Part shown: positions 22,463-30,845 of the stretch, piece after piece
How positions within the stretch are numbered: the stretch's first letter is position 1
Layout of the letters: each line of letters begins with the position of its first letter
NCBI GenBank assembly: GCA_030765525.1
Contig: JAVCCK010000034.1
Location: 1 to 64,000, forward strand
DNA length: 64,000 nucleotides
DNA from: Candidatus Lernaella stagnicola
GTDB lineage: Bacteria; Lernaellota; Lernaellaia; Lernaellales; Lernaellaceae
Direction: 5' to 3'
Translations under genes and position numbers: made by a program
The notes under the pieces: generated by a model
The model's input: only the letters and a program-made list of their open reading frames with translations
Told to the model about the DNA's origin: nothing
Databases searched by the model: none

Positions 22463-24730
22463 CTACGCGGCCCTGACCGGAATTTCGATCACTACGATTG
22501 TTCCCTTTGGCTGATTGTCGCGCAACTGCACGGTGCCGCCGTGGTCGTGAACAATCCGGTGTACGATCGACAAACCCAAACCTGTCCCCATTTTCTTGGT
22601 GGAAAAGTACGGTTCGAACAAGCGGCTGCGGTAAGCGCCGGGTAGGCCTTCGCCGTCGTCGGCCACTTCCAGCAGCAGGTGTTTGCCGCCGCCGGAAAGG
22701 CGCACCGACACGGTGATTTCCCCCGATCCCGAAATGGCCGCCACGGCGTTGTCGATCACGTTGATCAGGGCGCGCTTGATCTGCTCGCGGTCGAGCATCA
22801 GCCGGGGGATGTCGCCGTCGATGTGGGATTCGAACGCGATAGTTTTGTGCGCTTCGCGGAACAGCACGACCGCCTCGTGCACGACGTCGGCGACTTCGGT
22901 GGGGGAGGGCTTCGCCTCGGCCATGCGGGCGAATTCCGAGAACTCGCCGACCATCGCCTTCATCTCTTCCACCTGCCGCACGATGATATCGGTGGACTCG
23001 AAAAACACCTGGTCCTTTTCCGGGTCGAATCGCGAACCGTAGCGCCGCCGCAAACGTTGCGCCGCCAACTGAATGGGCGTGAGCGGATTCTTGATTTCGT
23101 GGGCGATCCGCCGCGCGATCTCCTGCCACGCGGCCACGCGCTGCGCCCGTAGCAGTTCGGTAAGGTCCTCCACAACCAGCACCGAGCCCTCCGGCCCCTG
23201 CGGCGAGCTACGAAAACGAGAAAAAACGGCGAGCAAGGTGCGCAGTTCTCCGGCGATTTGCACTTCCACCTGCCGCTGCACGACCGCCGAGGCACTGCGA
23301 TCCGCCTCCTGCCTCAGCGCTTGGAAGGCGTTAATGAGCTGTTCGGCGAACACGTCCTGGCCGCGGCGGCCGACGGTGTCGGCGGCGGTGATGGCCAAAA
23401 TGCGTTCGGCGCTCGGGTTGACGGTTGTCACCCGCGCCTGGCTGTCGAAGGCGATCACTCCTGCGGCGATGTTGTCGAGCACCGCGGCCATGCTGGCCCG
23501 CCGCCGTTCGAGCTCGACGTTGGAAAGCTCGAGGTTGGTCATCGTTGTTTCGAGCGCGAGGCGGCTGGCCGAGAGGTCGTCGAGCATCTTGTTGAAGGTG
23601 TAGACCAGAGCGCCGATTTCGTCGTCGGCGACCTGTTCGACCCGCACATCCAGTTCGCCCTTGGCCACCGCCTCGGCGCCTTCGGCCAGCAACTGGAGGG
23701 GCTCGGTGATCTGCCGGGCCAGGTAGAAGCCGAACCACGTCGCCGAGAAAAAGATGAAGAACGAAATCAAGCCCAGGTAGACAAAGTAATTCGTGCGAAT
23801 CGGCGTGCGCAGCAGCTTGAGTTGGCGGTATTCGTCGTAGGTTTTCTGAATCACCTTCAGGCGGCCCAACAGCGACGCGGGCACGTGAAAACCAACGACA
23901 ACGACCGCTTTGACGCCGCCGTTCTCCGTGTCGAGAACCGGCGCCATGCCTCGCGCCAATTCACCGCTGCCCATCGTGTCGGTACGGCTCTTTGTCTCAC
24001 CCGCGAAGCCTGCTTCGATGAATTTGCGCGGACTGGATCGCCACGCCTTTGCCGTCAAGGCGCCGCCGACACTCACGAGCGGTTTCGCCGTGGGCGATGG
24101 ATACAACTCCACCGACTCGACGAGGATGATTTCCCGCCGCTTGGCCAATAGGGCCGATAGTTTCTCGGCGGCCTCCGTTTGCGCCGTTTCGTTTTGGTCG
24201 TCGCGCCAAACGGCGACCATGTCCTCGATGGACAACGACTCGGCGAGCTGCTCGGCGTGCGACACGGCCCGGCTCTCGGTAACCCGATAAAGGTTCTGCG
24301 CGATGGCCATCGACTCGTTCAGACTGGTCTCGATTTGCAGGCTGAACCAGCGCTCGATGGAATTGCTGATAAAGGTCATGGCCACGTAAAAGAGCAGGAA
24401 CGTCGGCACGAGCGCGAAGGCCGCGAACGCCACGACTAACCGGGTGCGCAGCTTCGCGCCCAGCACGCCGCGTCGTCGTTCGAACACGAGCTTGGTCACA
24501 TTGCGAAGGATGAGAAAAAGCAGCACGCACGCCAGGATCACGTTGACGTTGATGAGCGCGAAAAAAATCAGGTTGCCTTGGCCGATGTCGCCGGCGAAAT
24601 CGAAAAAGACGCTTTCCGACCAGAACAAAATCGCCAGAACCAGCGCAATGATACCAGCGGCGATCAGTTCGCGACGCCGCCGCACGGCATCCCGCTCCGG
24701 ATCACTCCGGCTGGTTCGTTGGCGTGTCAT
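22463..24730 (-). CDS. NtrY-like membrane sensor histidine kinase
   Basis: A 755-aa kinase. Three hydrophobic segments lie in the first 115 residues and another near 320, around a periplasmic or membrane sensor region. HAMP is at about 333-380 (LQLLAEGAEAVAKGELDVRV), PAS at about 400-500 (NIAAGVIAFDSQARVTTVNP) and HisKA near 535 (RRIAHEIKNPLTPIQLAAQR; phospho-His). HATPase motifs are NVIDNAVAAI, VADDGEGLPG and STKKMGTGLGLSIV. Architecture and sequence match NtrY kinases. It overlaps the upstream DUF4390 gene by 29 bases, a pairing common in deltaproteobacteria, but no sigma-54 regulator (NtrX) follows here. It is catalytically intact. Confidence 0.9.
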   Translation of the reverse strand: MTRQRTSRSDPERDAVRRRRELIAAGIIALVLAILFWSESVFFDFAGDIGQGNLIFFALINVNVILACVLLFLILRNVTKLVFERRRGVLGAKLRTRLVVAFAAFALVPTFLLFYVAMTFISNSIERWFSLQIETSLNESMAIAQNLYRVTESRAVSHAEQLAESLSIEDMVAVWRDDQNETAQTEAAEKLSALLAKRREIILVESVELYPSPTAKPLVSVGGALTAKAWRSSPRKFIEAGFAGETKSRTDTMGSGELARGMAPVLDTENGGVKAVVVVGFHVPASLLGRLKVIQKTYDEYRQLKLLRTPIRTNYFVYLGLISFFIFFSATWFGFYLARQITEPLQLLAEGAEAVAKGELDVRVEQVADDEIGALVYTFNKMLDDLSASRLALETTMTNLELSNVELERRRASMAAVLDNIAAGVIAFDSQARVTTVNPSAERILAITAADTVGRRGQDVFAEQLINAFQALRQEADRSASAVVQRQVEVQIAGELRTLLAVFSRFRSSPQGPEGSVLVVEDLTELLRAQRVAAWQEIARRIAHEIKNPLTPIQLAAQRLRRRYGSRFDPEKDQVFFESTDIIVRQVEEMKAMVGEFSEFARMAEAKPSPTEVADVVHEAVVLFREAHKTIAFESHIDGDIPRLMLDREQIKRALINVIDNAVAAISGSGEITVSVRLSGGGKHLLLEVADDGEGLPGAYRSRLFEPYFSTKKMGTGLGLSIVHRIVHDHGGTVQLRDNQPKGTIVVIEIPVRAA

Positions 24731-25307
24731 CGCTCACTCCGTCGGGAAGTTCAATTCGCAACCACGGCGTTTTAAAATCCCACAGGTTGGCGAAAAAGAA
24801 GATGCGGTTGAGGTACAGCGGCCAATCCACGGGATCAAGCTCCGCTTTGACGCGCACGTAGTGGCTTGCGTCCGCCTGGAGCGCCGGGACGACCGCCACG
24901 GGAAAACCCTGGAACTCAGTCAACCATTTCTTGGCTTCGCTTAGGTCTTTGGTTTGACGGTCTTTCTCGTTGGAACCCAGCGTGACCGTGAAGGCCTTTT
25001 TCAACGTGTCGTATTTGATTGTGCGCCGCACCTGCCAATTGTAGATGCGCTGATCGGGCCACGCGTTGACCACGCGGTAGACCTCGAAGAAATACGTGAA
25101 GGTTTGCGGAATGCCCGACAGGATGGCCTCTTCCATTTTCGGCGTGAACGCGCCCTCTACCTTAAAAGAGACGGACAGCACGTGCCCCGCGCGTTGGCTG
25201 CTCGCTCCGGTCAGGGTCGCTTCGGCCGCCTGGACGACGTTCCACGTCAGCAAAAGAACGCCGATTGCGAGACAAGCCCCCAATTGATGTCGACGCATTC
25301 GGTGCAA
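24702..25307 (-). CDS. DUF4390 exported protein
   Basis: An approximately 200-aa protein with a signal peptide (GACLAIGVLLLTWNVVQAAE) and a DUF4390 body: EEAILSGIPQTFTYFFEVYR, VRRTIKYDTLKKAFTVTL, NRIFFFANLWDFKTPWLR. It is predicted to lie outside the inner membrane; its function is unknown. The start is uncertain: a TTG at 25307 has AAGGAG five bases upstream, an ATG at 25298 is nine bases further in, and longer in-frame ATGs exist up to 25343. The overlap with the kinase gene suggests that the pair acts together, perhaps as sensor and periplasmic partner. Confidence 0.85.
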   Translation of the reverse strand: MHRMRRHQLGACLAIGVLLLTWNVVQAAEATLTGASSQRAGHVLSVSFKVEGAFTPKMEEAILSGIPQTFTYFFEVYRVVNAWPDQRIYNWQVRRTIKYDTLKKAFTVTLGSNEKDRQTKDLSEAKKWLTEFQGFPVAVVPALQADASHYVRVKAELDPVDWPLYLNRIFFFANLWDFKTPWLRIELPDGVSDDTPTNQPE

Positions 25308-25402
25308 TGAGACTCCTTGCCGCATAGGGATTTTCGCCGCCATCCTACAGGCAATGCCGCGGGCTGTTCAAGTTGGCCGCCACCGGGTTAAGCTTCCCGG
25401 CG

Positions 25403-26395
25403 ATGAAAACGCGGTCTCACGCCGGAATCCCGAAAGCGGTTTGGATGGCTCTTGTCCTGACTGTCGCCCTTCTCGTGTGGTTCACAATCGAAGCGGCGTT
25501 GGACCATTTCGACCCCGCCGGCCGCATCGACAACGGGGATTTGCCCGACAAGCTTCGTACTTGGAACTTACGCGAGCACACCAACCTATTCCGCATCTTC
25601 GACGAGGCGACGTCAATCGCCCTTCGTGGAGAAAGCTGGCCGATCGCCAAGCCGCCGGGCGAGCGGCGGGTTCTTTGTCTCGGATCTTCCAGTACCTATG
25701 GCGCGGGATTGAGCGCCGAGCAGGCTTATCCGGCCCGCCTGGAAGCGCGTCTCGGGACGGGGTTTCAAGTCGGCAACGCCGGGTGGGGCGGCTACAACTC
25801 GTTTCAATTGAGCATCTACCTGCGGCAGGTCTTGCTACGCACTCAACCGGATTTCCTCGTTTTCTATTACGGCGGCAACGAGCAGTTCGGCGCCGATACC
25901 ATCGCCTACTGGCGATACGCCACGGGATTGTTGGAAGGGTTTGAGGGCACGCCGGACGAGGCCGAAATGGCGCTTCGCTACGGGACGACGAACCGCGCGG
26001 CCATCGCGGTTATCGATCGCCTGCACCGTTCGCGTTTGTACATCCACCTGCGCGACGCCGTGGTGGGCGCACGCCGAGCGCGTTTTGAGCCGAGCGAAGC
26101 CGACCGCTTGGATTCCGCCGTCGTCCTGCAAAAAATTGTCGACGCCGCCGAATCGGCCGGGGCGCGAGTGATTCTCATTCCGGAAGTGGAAGTGGGGCGC
26201 GGCTTGGTCAACCGCGCTTATGACCGGCTGATGTTCGACGCCGCGATGGATAGCCAAGCGGTGTATTTTTACATCCCGGAGGGGATACGCGAGCCGGAAA
26301 ATTTCATCGACACAGTTCATTTTAATCAGAAGGGCGCCGACCGCCTCGCCGAACTCGTCGCGCCGTTGGTCCGAAAAGGACTGCGCAGGCCGTAA
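25403..26395 (+). CDS. Membrane-anchored SGNH/GDSL hydrolase-like protein
   Basis: A 330-aa protein with an N-terminal membrane helix (AVWMALVLTVALLVWFTIEA) and an SGNH hydrolase fold: CLGSSSTYGAG (catalytic Ser block), NAGWGGYNSFQ (Gly), YYGGNEQFG (Asn) and DTVHFNQKGADRLAE (Asp-x-x-His). It probably deacylates a lipid or carbohydrate in the periplasm; the substrate is unknown. I chose the ATG at 25403 (MKTRSHAG). It is transcribed away from the DUF4390 gene, so the short spacer should hold two promoters. Confidence 0.85.
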   Translation: MKTRSHAGIPKAVWMALVLTVALLVWFTIEAALDHFDPAGRIDNGDLPDKLRTWNLREHTNLFRIFDEATSIALRGESWPIAKPPGERRVLCLGSSSTYGAGLSAEQAYPARLEARLGTGFQVGNAGWGGYNSFQLSIYLRQVLLRTQPDFLVFYYGGNEQFGADTIAYWRYATGLLEGFEGTPDEAEMALRYGTTNRAAIAVIDRLHRSRLYIHLRDAVVGARRARFEPSEADRLDSAVVLQKIVDAAESAGARVILIPEVEVGRGLVNRAYDRLMFDAAMDSQAVYFYIPEGIREPENFIDTVHFNQKGADRLAELVAPLVRKGLRRP

Positions 26396-26468
26396 GCTGT
26401 TGAGACCGGATCCTCTGTGATACATTGACCTCGTCGCGGAATTGTTTGCAGCCGAAAGGTGCTCTCTC

Positions 26469-27167
26469 ATGGCACACCCATGTTGCGCGAAATGTGGCGC
26501 GGCGATCCATTCGGAAGATACCGGCGTCTGCCCCCATTGCGGCGCCCCGCTCGATGCGGACCACTCCGAGCCGCCCGAACCCGTGACACATCCTTGCGTA
26601 CACGTTGCCTGGATTCTCGCCCTCGCGTACCCCTTACTTCTGCTGGGAACCGTAAAACTCATTATCGTTTTCGACGCGGCGTTGGGTCCGGAAGCCAAGG
26701 AATCCGCAGATAAGTTGATTGGCTGCATTTTCTTCGGTTTGCCGATCATCATTCTGGCGATCGGGATTACCACGCTGCGGAAGATCAAGCGCGATTCGAC
26801 AAGGTTCAAAGGCCTGACTCCGGCTACCATCGGAGTGGTCGTCAGCGGCTGCATTTGCGCCTTGATTGCGTATCTCCTGGTCGCGTCGCTTTTCTTTTCC
26901 CCGAAAAAGCGAGCCTACAACGCGTCAGCCCAGAGCAGCGGTCGTTGCGCGAAATTGGCGGAGGAGGTCTATTTTCAAAGGCAAGGCGGCGAAGATCACG
27001 ACGCCTGCTATAGCTGTGAACTCGAGGAACTGCTTACCGTGGACAAGCACCTCGCCGATGACCCAGGCGTCACGTTCGTTTTCAGCGTATGCACGCAGTC
27101 CGGATATACGTTCACGACCACGCACGCCAAAGACGAAAGGCAAAATCGGCATACTTTTACCGACTAG
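26469..27167 (+). CDS. Zinc-ribbon membrane protein
   Basis: A 232-aa protein. The N-terminus is a zinc ribbon with two Cys pairs (CCAKCGAAIHSEDTGVCPHC; CxxC-x13-CxxC). Hydrophobic segments follow: WILALAYPLLLLGTVKLIIV, LIGCIFFGLPIIILAIGIT and GVVVSGCICALIAYLLVASL. A Cys-containing soluble tail (HDACYSCELEELL) ends the protein. Ribosome site AAAGGTG. No specific function is known. Proteins with a ribbon plus DUF4190-type helices are common and mostly uncharacterised. Confidence 0.7.
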   Translation: MAHPCCAKCGAAIHSEDTGVCPHCGAPLDADHSEPPEPVTHPCVHVAWILALAYPLLLLGTVKLIIVFDAALGPEAKESADKLIGCIFFGLPIIILAIGITTLRKIKRDSTRFKGLTPATIGVVVSGCICALIAYLLVASLFFSPKKRAYNASAQSSGRCAKLAEEVYFQRQGGEDHDACYSCELEELLTVDKHLADDPGVTFVFSVCTQSGYTFTTTHAKDERQNRHTFTD

Positions 27168-27229
27168 GAATCGCTTTCGTTCGTGAGAATTTTCGTCTTT
27201 CCGATTTTTCCGGCCGACCACCCGGTGAC

Positions 27230-27258
27230 TTGCGAGGACACCCGCCCGGCGTTATGGT
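27230..27258 (+). promoter_or_regulatory. Sigma-70-type promoter for the phosphatase operon
   Basis: TTGCGA and TATGGT are separated by 17 bp, 36 bp before the ATG at 27294. The position fits the first gene of the AlkP-superfamily operon. Confidence 0.55.
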
Positions 27259-27293
27259 CTCGACCTTAAGAACCTTAGACAACGAGGCGAGTC

Positions 27294-28595
27294 ATGAGTC
27301 TGTTTTCCCGTAAAAAGAAAAAAGCCGTGGTGCTCGGCTTGGATGGCGTACCGCACACGTTGCTGCAACAGTTTCTGGCGCAGGGCATTTTACCGAACAT
27401 GAAGCGAATTTTCGACCAAGGGAACCTGCGGCGCATGGAAGTGACGGTGCCGGAAATTTCCTCGGTAAGTTGGCCCAGTTTCATGACCGGCGTCGATCCC
27501 GGTACGCACGGCGTCTTCGGCTTCACGGAATTGCTGGAAAATTCCTACGATATGTATTTCCCGAATTTCACGCACATCAAGGCGCCGACGATTTGGGACC
27601 AACTGGAAAAGCAGGGCAAGCGCAGCATCGTGCTCAACCAGCCCGGCACTTATCCGGCCAAGCGGATCAACGGCGTGCTGGTCTCCGGCTTCGTGGCCAT
27701 CGAAATGCACAAGGCGGTGTTTCCGGCCAAGTACATCGGCAAACTCAAACGCCTCGACTACGACATCGATATCGACACCAACATCGCCCGGAAAAACCAC
27801 AACTTCGCCTTCCAGGAACTCGATCGTACCCTCGAAGGACGCCGCAAGGCCGTGGATTTGCTCTGGGATAACGAAGAGTGGGACTACTTCGAACTGGTCG
27901 TGACCGGCACCGACCGCCTCCACCACTATCTGTGGCACGCGCTCACCGACGAAAACCACCGGCACCACGAGCGCGCGATCGGCTACTACCGCGCCGTCGA
28001 CGCCTTCGCCGGCGAAATGGCCGAGCGCTACGTCAAGGCGACCAAAGACGACTCGCTGTCCGGATTTTTCATGCTCAGCGACCACGGGTTCTGCGCGCTG
28101 GAAAAGGAAGTTGCCCTGACGCGCTTTCTGCTGGAAAAAGGCCTGATGAAATTCGACACCGAAGAGCCGACCGAACTGGGTGAGATATCCAGTGAATCCA
28201 AGGTTTTCCTGATGGATCCCAACCGCATTTACGTGCATACCAGTGACCGCTTTCCCAAGGGTGGGGTAGATCCCGCCGACAAGGCGAAAGTCGTCGAGGA
28301 TGTGAAAGCCGCGTTGGGCGAACTGGAATTCGAAGGCCGGAAACTGGTGAGGCGCTTTTTCCACCAGGAAGAAGCGTATCACGGGCCGTTTGCCGCTCAG
28401 GGGCCGGATTTGGTTGCCGTTTCGATCGACGGTTTCGATTTCAAGGGCTCGCCGGATCGCCGGGAAGTGTTCGGTCATTTCGGTTTGACCGGCATGCACA
28501 ACCAAAACGACGCCTTCTTATGGACGACGAAACCGGTGGACGAGGTCCCCATCATCACGCAGGTCGCGGGGTTGATTTTGGACCACCTCAAGTAG
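27294..28595 (+). CDS. Cytosolic alkaline-phosphatase-superfamily phosphodiesterase
   Basis: A 433-aa type I phosphodiesterase/nucleotide pyrophosphatase family protein without a signal peptide. Metal ligands are visible in order: VVLGLDGVP (first Asp), SWPSFMTGVDPG (nucleophile Ser/Thr region), GTDRLHHYLWH (Asp and His), LSDHGF (Asp-His) and TGMHNQNDAF (last His). It should hydrolyse a phosphodiester or phosphomonoester; the substrate is unknown. It starts a row of three paralogues with different predicted locations. The Lys-rich start (SLFSRKKKKAVV) marks it as cytoplasmic. Confidence 0.85.
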   Translation: MSLFSRKKKKAVVLGLDGVPHTLLQQFLAQGILPNMKRIFDQGNLRRMEVTVPEISSVSWPSFMTGVDPGTHGVFGFTELLENSYDMYFPNFTHIKAPTIWDQLEKQGKRSIVLNQPGTYPAKRINGVLVSGFVAIEMHKAVFPAKYIGKLKRLDYDIDIDTNIARKNHNFAFQELDRTLEGRRKAVDLLWDNEEWDYFELVVTGTDRLHHYLWHALTDENHRHHERAIGYYRAVDAFAGEMAERYVKATKDDSLSGFFMLSDHGFCALEKEVALTRFLLEKGLMKFDTEEPTELGEISSESKVFLMDPNRIYVHTSDRFPKGGVDPADKAKVVEDVKAALGELEFEGRKLVRRFFHQEEAYHGPFAAQGPDLVAVSIDGFDFKGSPDRREVFGHFGLTGMHNQNDAFLWTTKPVDEVPIITQVAGLILDHLK

Positions 28596-28700
28596 TAAGA
28601 ATTCGCAATAAGCGAGGGGCGGCTTGCCTAGTGGCGGTAGGCGCCCTACTTTTTATCGCGGCCGTGATGTGTCGCCAGAATGGACGGTAGGATACAATTC

Positions 28701-30845
28701 ATGCGTAAGTTTGCGCTTTTATTTGTGATTTCGGCGGTTCTGCTACCCGCAGTGCCCGCCTTCGCGTATGTCGGACCTGGGGCGGGCATTGCCTTCGGCA
28801 CCGGCATTTTCTTCATGGTGGCCACTTTTTTCGTGGCTGTGGCGATGCTGGCGATCTGGCCGATTCGCTTTTTGATCGTACGTTTGCGTCAACGTAAAGC
28901 GCGCAAGCGGGCGCTGGTGAAGCGGGTTGTGGTGTTGGGTTTGGACGGCCTGGATCCCGACCTGGTCGAAAAGTGGATGGCCGAGGGCCACCTGCCCGCG
29001 TTCTCCAAACTCGCCGCCGGCGATTTGGGGCAGGGCGGATTCTTCCGGCTCGGTACGACGTTCCCCGCTGTGAGCCCCGTGGCGTGGTCGAGTTTCATGA
29101 CCGGCGCCAACCCGGGCCGGCACAACATCTACGATTTCCTCGCCCGCGACCCGCGCACCTACCTGCCGATGCTGTCCTCGGCCTACATCGGCGAGTCGCA
29201 GCGGTCGATTCAATTGGGCAAATACAAAATACCGCTGGGCAAACCGGAACTGCGTCTGTTGCGCAAAAGCAAACCTTTTTGGACCGTGCTCGGCGAGCAT
29301 CGGATTTTCTCCAACATCATTCGCGTGCCGATCACTTTCCCGCCGGAGAAATTCAACGGCGTGCTGATCTCGGGCATGTGTGTACCGGACTTGCGCGGCA
29401 GCCAGGGCACCTTCAGCTTTTTCACAACGCGATCGGCCGACGACCGGGAAGTCGGCGACCAACAGGCCAGCGAGGGCGGCGTGATCCTGTCGCTGCGGCG
29501 CGACGAGCAGAAAAGCGCGGTCTTCCACGGCGAACTGACCGGTCCGCCCGACGGCCTGCTGGAAGAGGCGCCGGAACTGACAATTCCCTTTTCGGTGAAG
29601 GTGTCCAACAACGGCAAGGGCCACATTCTCTCGCTGCCCAACGAAGATATGCCGCTGAAGATCGGCGAGTTTTCCGACTGGGTGTCGCTGCAGTTCAAGG
29701 CTTCGCTGAAACTGAAGGTCAGCGGTATCGCGCGCTTCATGCTCACCGAGGCGGGCGATCAGGTCAGCCTGTACGTCACCCCCATCAACCTCGACCCGTC
29801 CAAGCCGGTGTTTCCCATCAGTCATCCGCCGCAATACGGCGTGTATATGGCCAAGTTGATCGGCCCCTACGCCAACCTCGGCCTGGCCGAAGACACTTGG
29901 GTGCTCAACGAACGCTTGCTGACCGACGGCCAATTCCTGACCGAAACCGATCTCATTCACCAAGAGCGCGAAAAGATGTTTTTCGACGCGCTCAAGAAAA
30001 CCAAGCAGGGCTGCGTCGTCTGCGTATTCGACGACACCGACCGCATTCAGCACATGTTCTATCGCTACCTGGTCGACGACCACCCGGCGCTGCGCGAAGA
30101 CGATTCGCCCGAACACAAGGATGCGATTCTCCGGCTCTACAAGTGGAGCGACGACTTGCTCGCCCGCACCTTGAAGAAACTCAAGAAGGGCGACGCGCTG
30201 ATCGTGATGAGCGATCACGGCTTCAAGCCTTTCATACGCGGCATCAACTTGAATTCTTGGCTGTACTTGAACGGCTATCTGTACCTAAAAGAGGGTGCCA
30301 AACCCGGCACCGGCAAATGGTTGTCGGATGTCGATTGGTCCCGCACGCGCGCCTATCAAGTGGGGCTGGGCGGCATGTACCTGAACATCGCCGGGCGCGA
30401 GGGGCAGGGGATCGTCGCGCCGGAGGACGCCGCGGCGCTCAAGCGGGAGATCATCGAGAAACTGCGCGGGATGTACGACGAAAAGCGCGGTGAAACGGCG
30501 ATCAACGACGTGTGGGACGCCGAGGATCTTTACACCGGGCCGTACAAGGCCAACGCACCCGATTTGATTATCGGCTACAACGTCGGCTACCGCGCCAGTT
30601 GGGACGGCACGACCGGCGTAGTGGACGAGCGCGTGTTGGAAGACAACACCAAAGCATGGTCCGGCGACCACTGCATGGACCCGCGTTGCGTGCCCGGCTC
30701 CCTGTTCACCAACTTCCCCATCAACAAATCCGACCCGTCCATCATGGACCTGGCGCCGACGATTTTGCAGATGCTCGGCGTGGATAGTCCGGCCTACATG
30801 GACGGCGTGTCACTCGTGAAAAAAGAAAAGGAGACGGCGTCATGA
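28701..30845 (+). CDS. Membrane-anchored alkaline-phosphatase-superfamily phosphodiesterase
   Basis: A 714-aa paralogue. Residues 1-22 are signal-like (KFALLFVISAVLLPAVPAFA), followed by a YVGPGAG motif and a second helix (IFFMVATFFVAVAMLAIWPI), then the enzyme. Motifs are VVLGLDGLDPD, VAWSSFMTGANPG, DDTDRIQHMFY, MSDHGF and WSGDHCMDP. A 170-residue insert rich in strands (about 240-400) separates the first and second metal sites; such inserts usually shape substrate choice. It overlaps the next gene by four bases. Which side of the membrane the domain faces is not certain from the sequence. Confidence 0.85.
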   Translation: MRKFALLFVISAVLLPAVPAFAYVGPGAGIAFGTGIFFMVATFFVAVAMLAIWPIRFLIVRLRQRKARKRALVKRVVVLGLDGLDPDLVEKWMAEGHLPAFSKLAAGDLGQGGFFRLGTTFPAVSPVAWSSFMTGANPGRHNIYDFLARDPRTYLPMLSSAYIGESQRSIQLGKYKIPLGKPELRLLRKSKPFWTVLGEHRIFSNIIRVPITFPPEKFNGVLISGMCVPDLRGSQGTFSFFTTRSADDREVGDQQASEGGVILSLRRDEQKSAVFHGELTGPPDGLLEEAPELTIPFSVKVSNNGKGHILSLPNEDMPLKIGEFSDWVSLQFKASLKLKVSGIARFMLTEAGDQVSLYVTPINLDPSKPVFPISHPPQYGVYMAKLIGPYANLGLAEDTWVLNERLLTDGQFLTETDLIHQEREKMFFDALKKTKQGCVVCVFDDTDRIQHMFYRYLVDDHPALREDDSPEHKDAILRLYKWSDDLLARTLKKLKKGDALIVMSDHGFKPFIRGINLNSWLYLNGYLYLKEGAKPGTGKWLSDVDWSRTRAYQVGLGGMYLNIAGREGQGIVAPEDAAALKREIIEKLRGMYDEKRGETAINDVWDAEDLYTGPYKANAPDLIIGYNVGYRASWDGTTGVVDERVLEDNTKAWSGDHCMDPRCVPGSLFTNFPINKSDPSIMDLAPTILQMLGVDSPAYMDGVSLVKKEKETAS

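Noticed and set aside
28743-30218. A 491-codon minus-strand frame
   Set aside because: Shadow of the second phosphodiesterase gene; its composition mirrors the coding strand.
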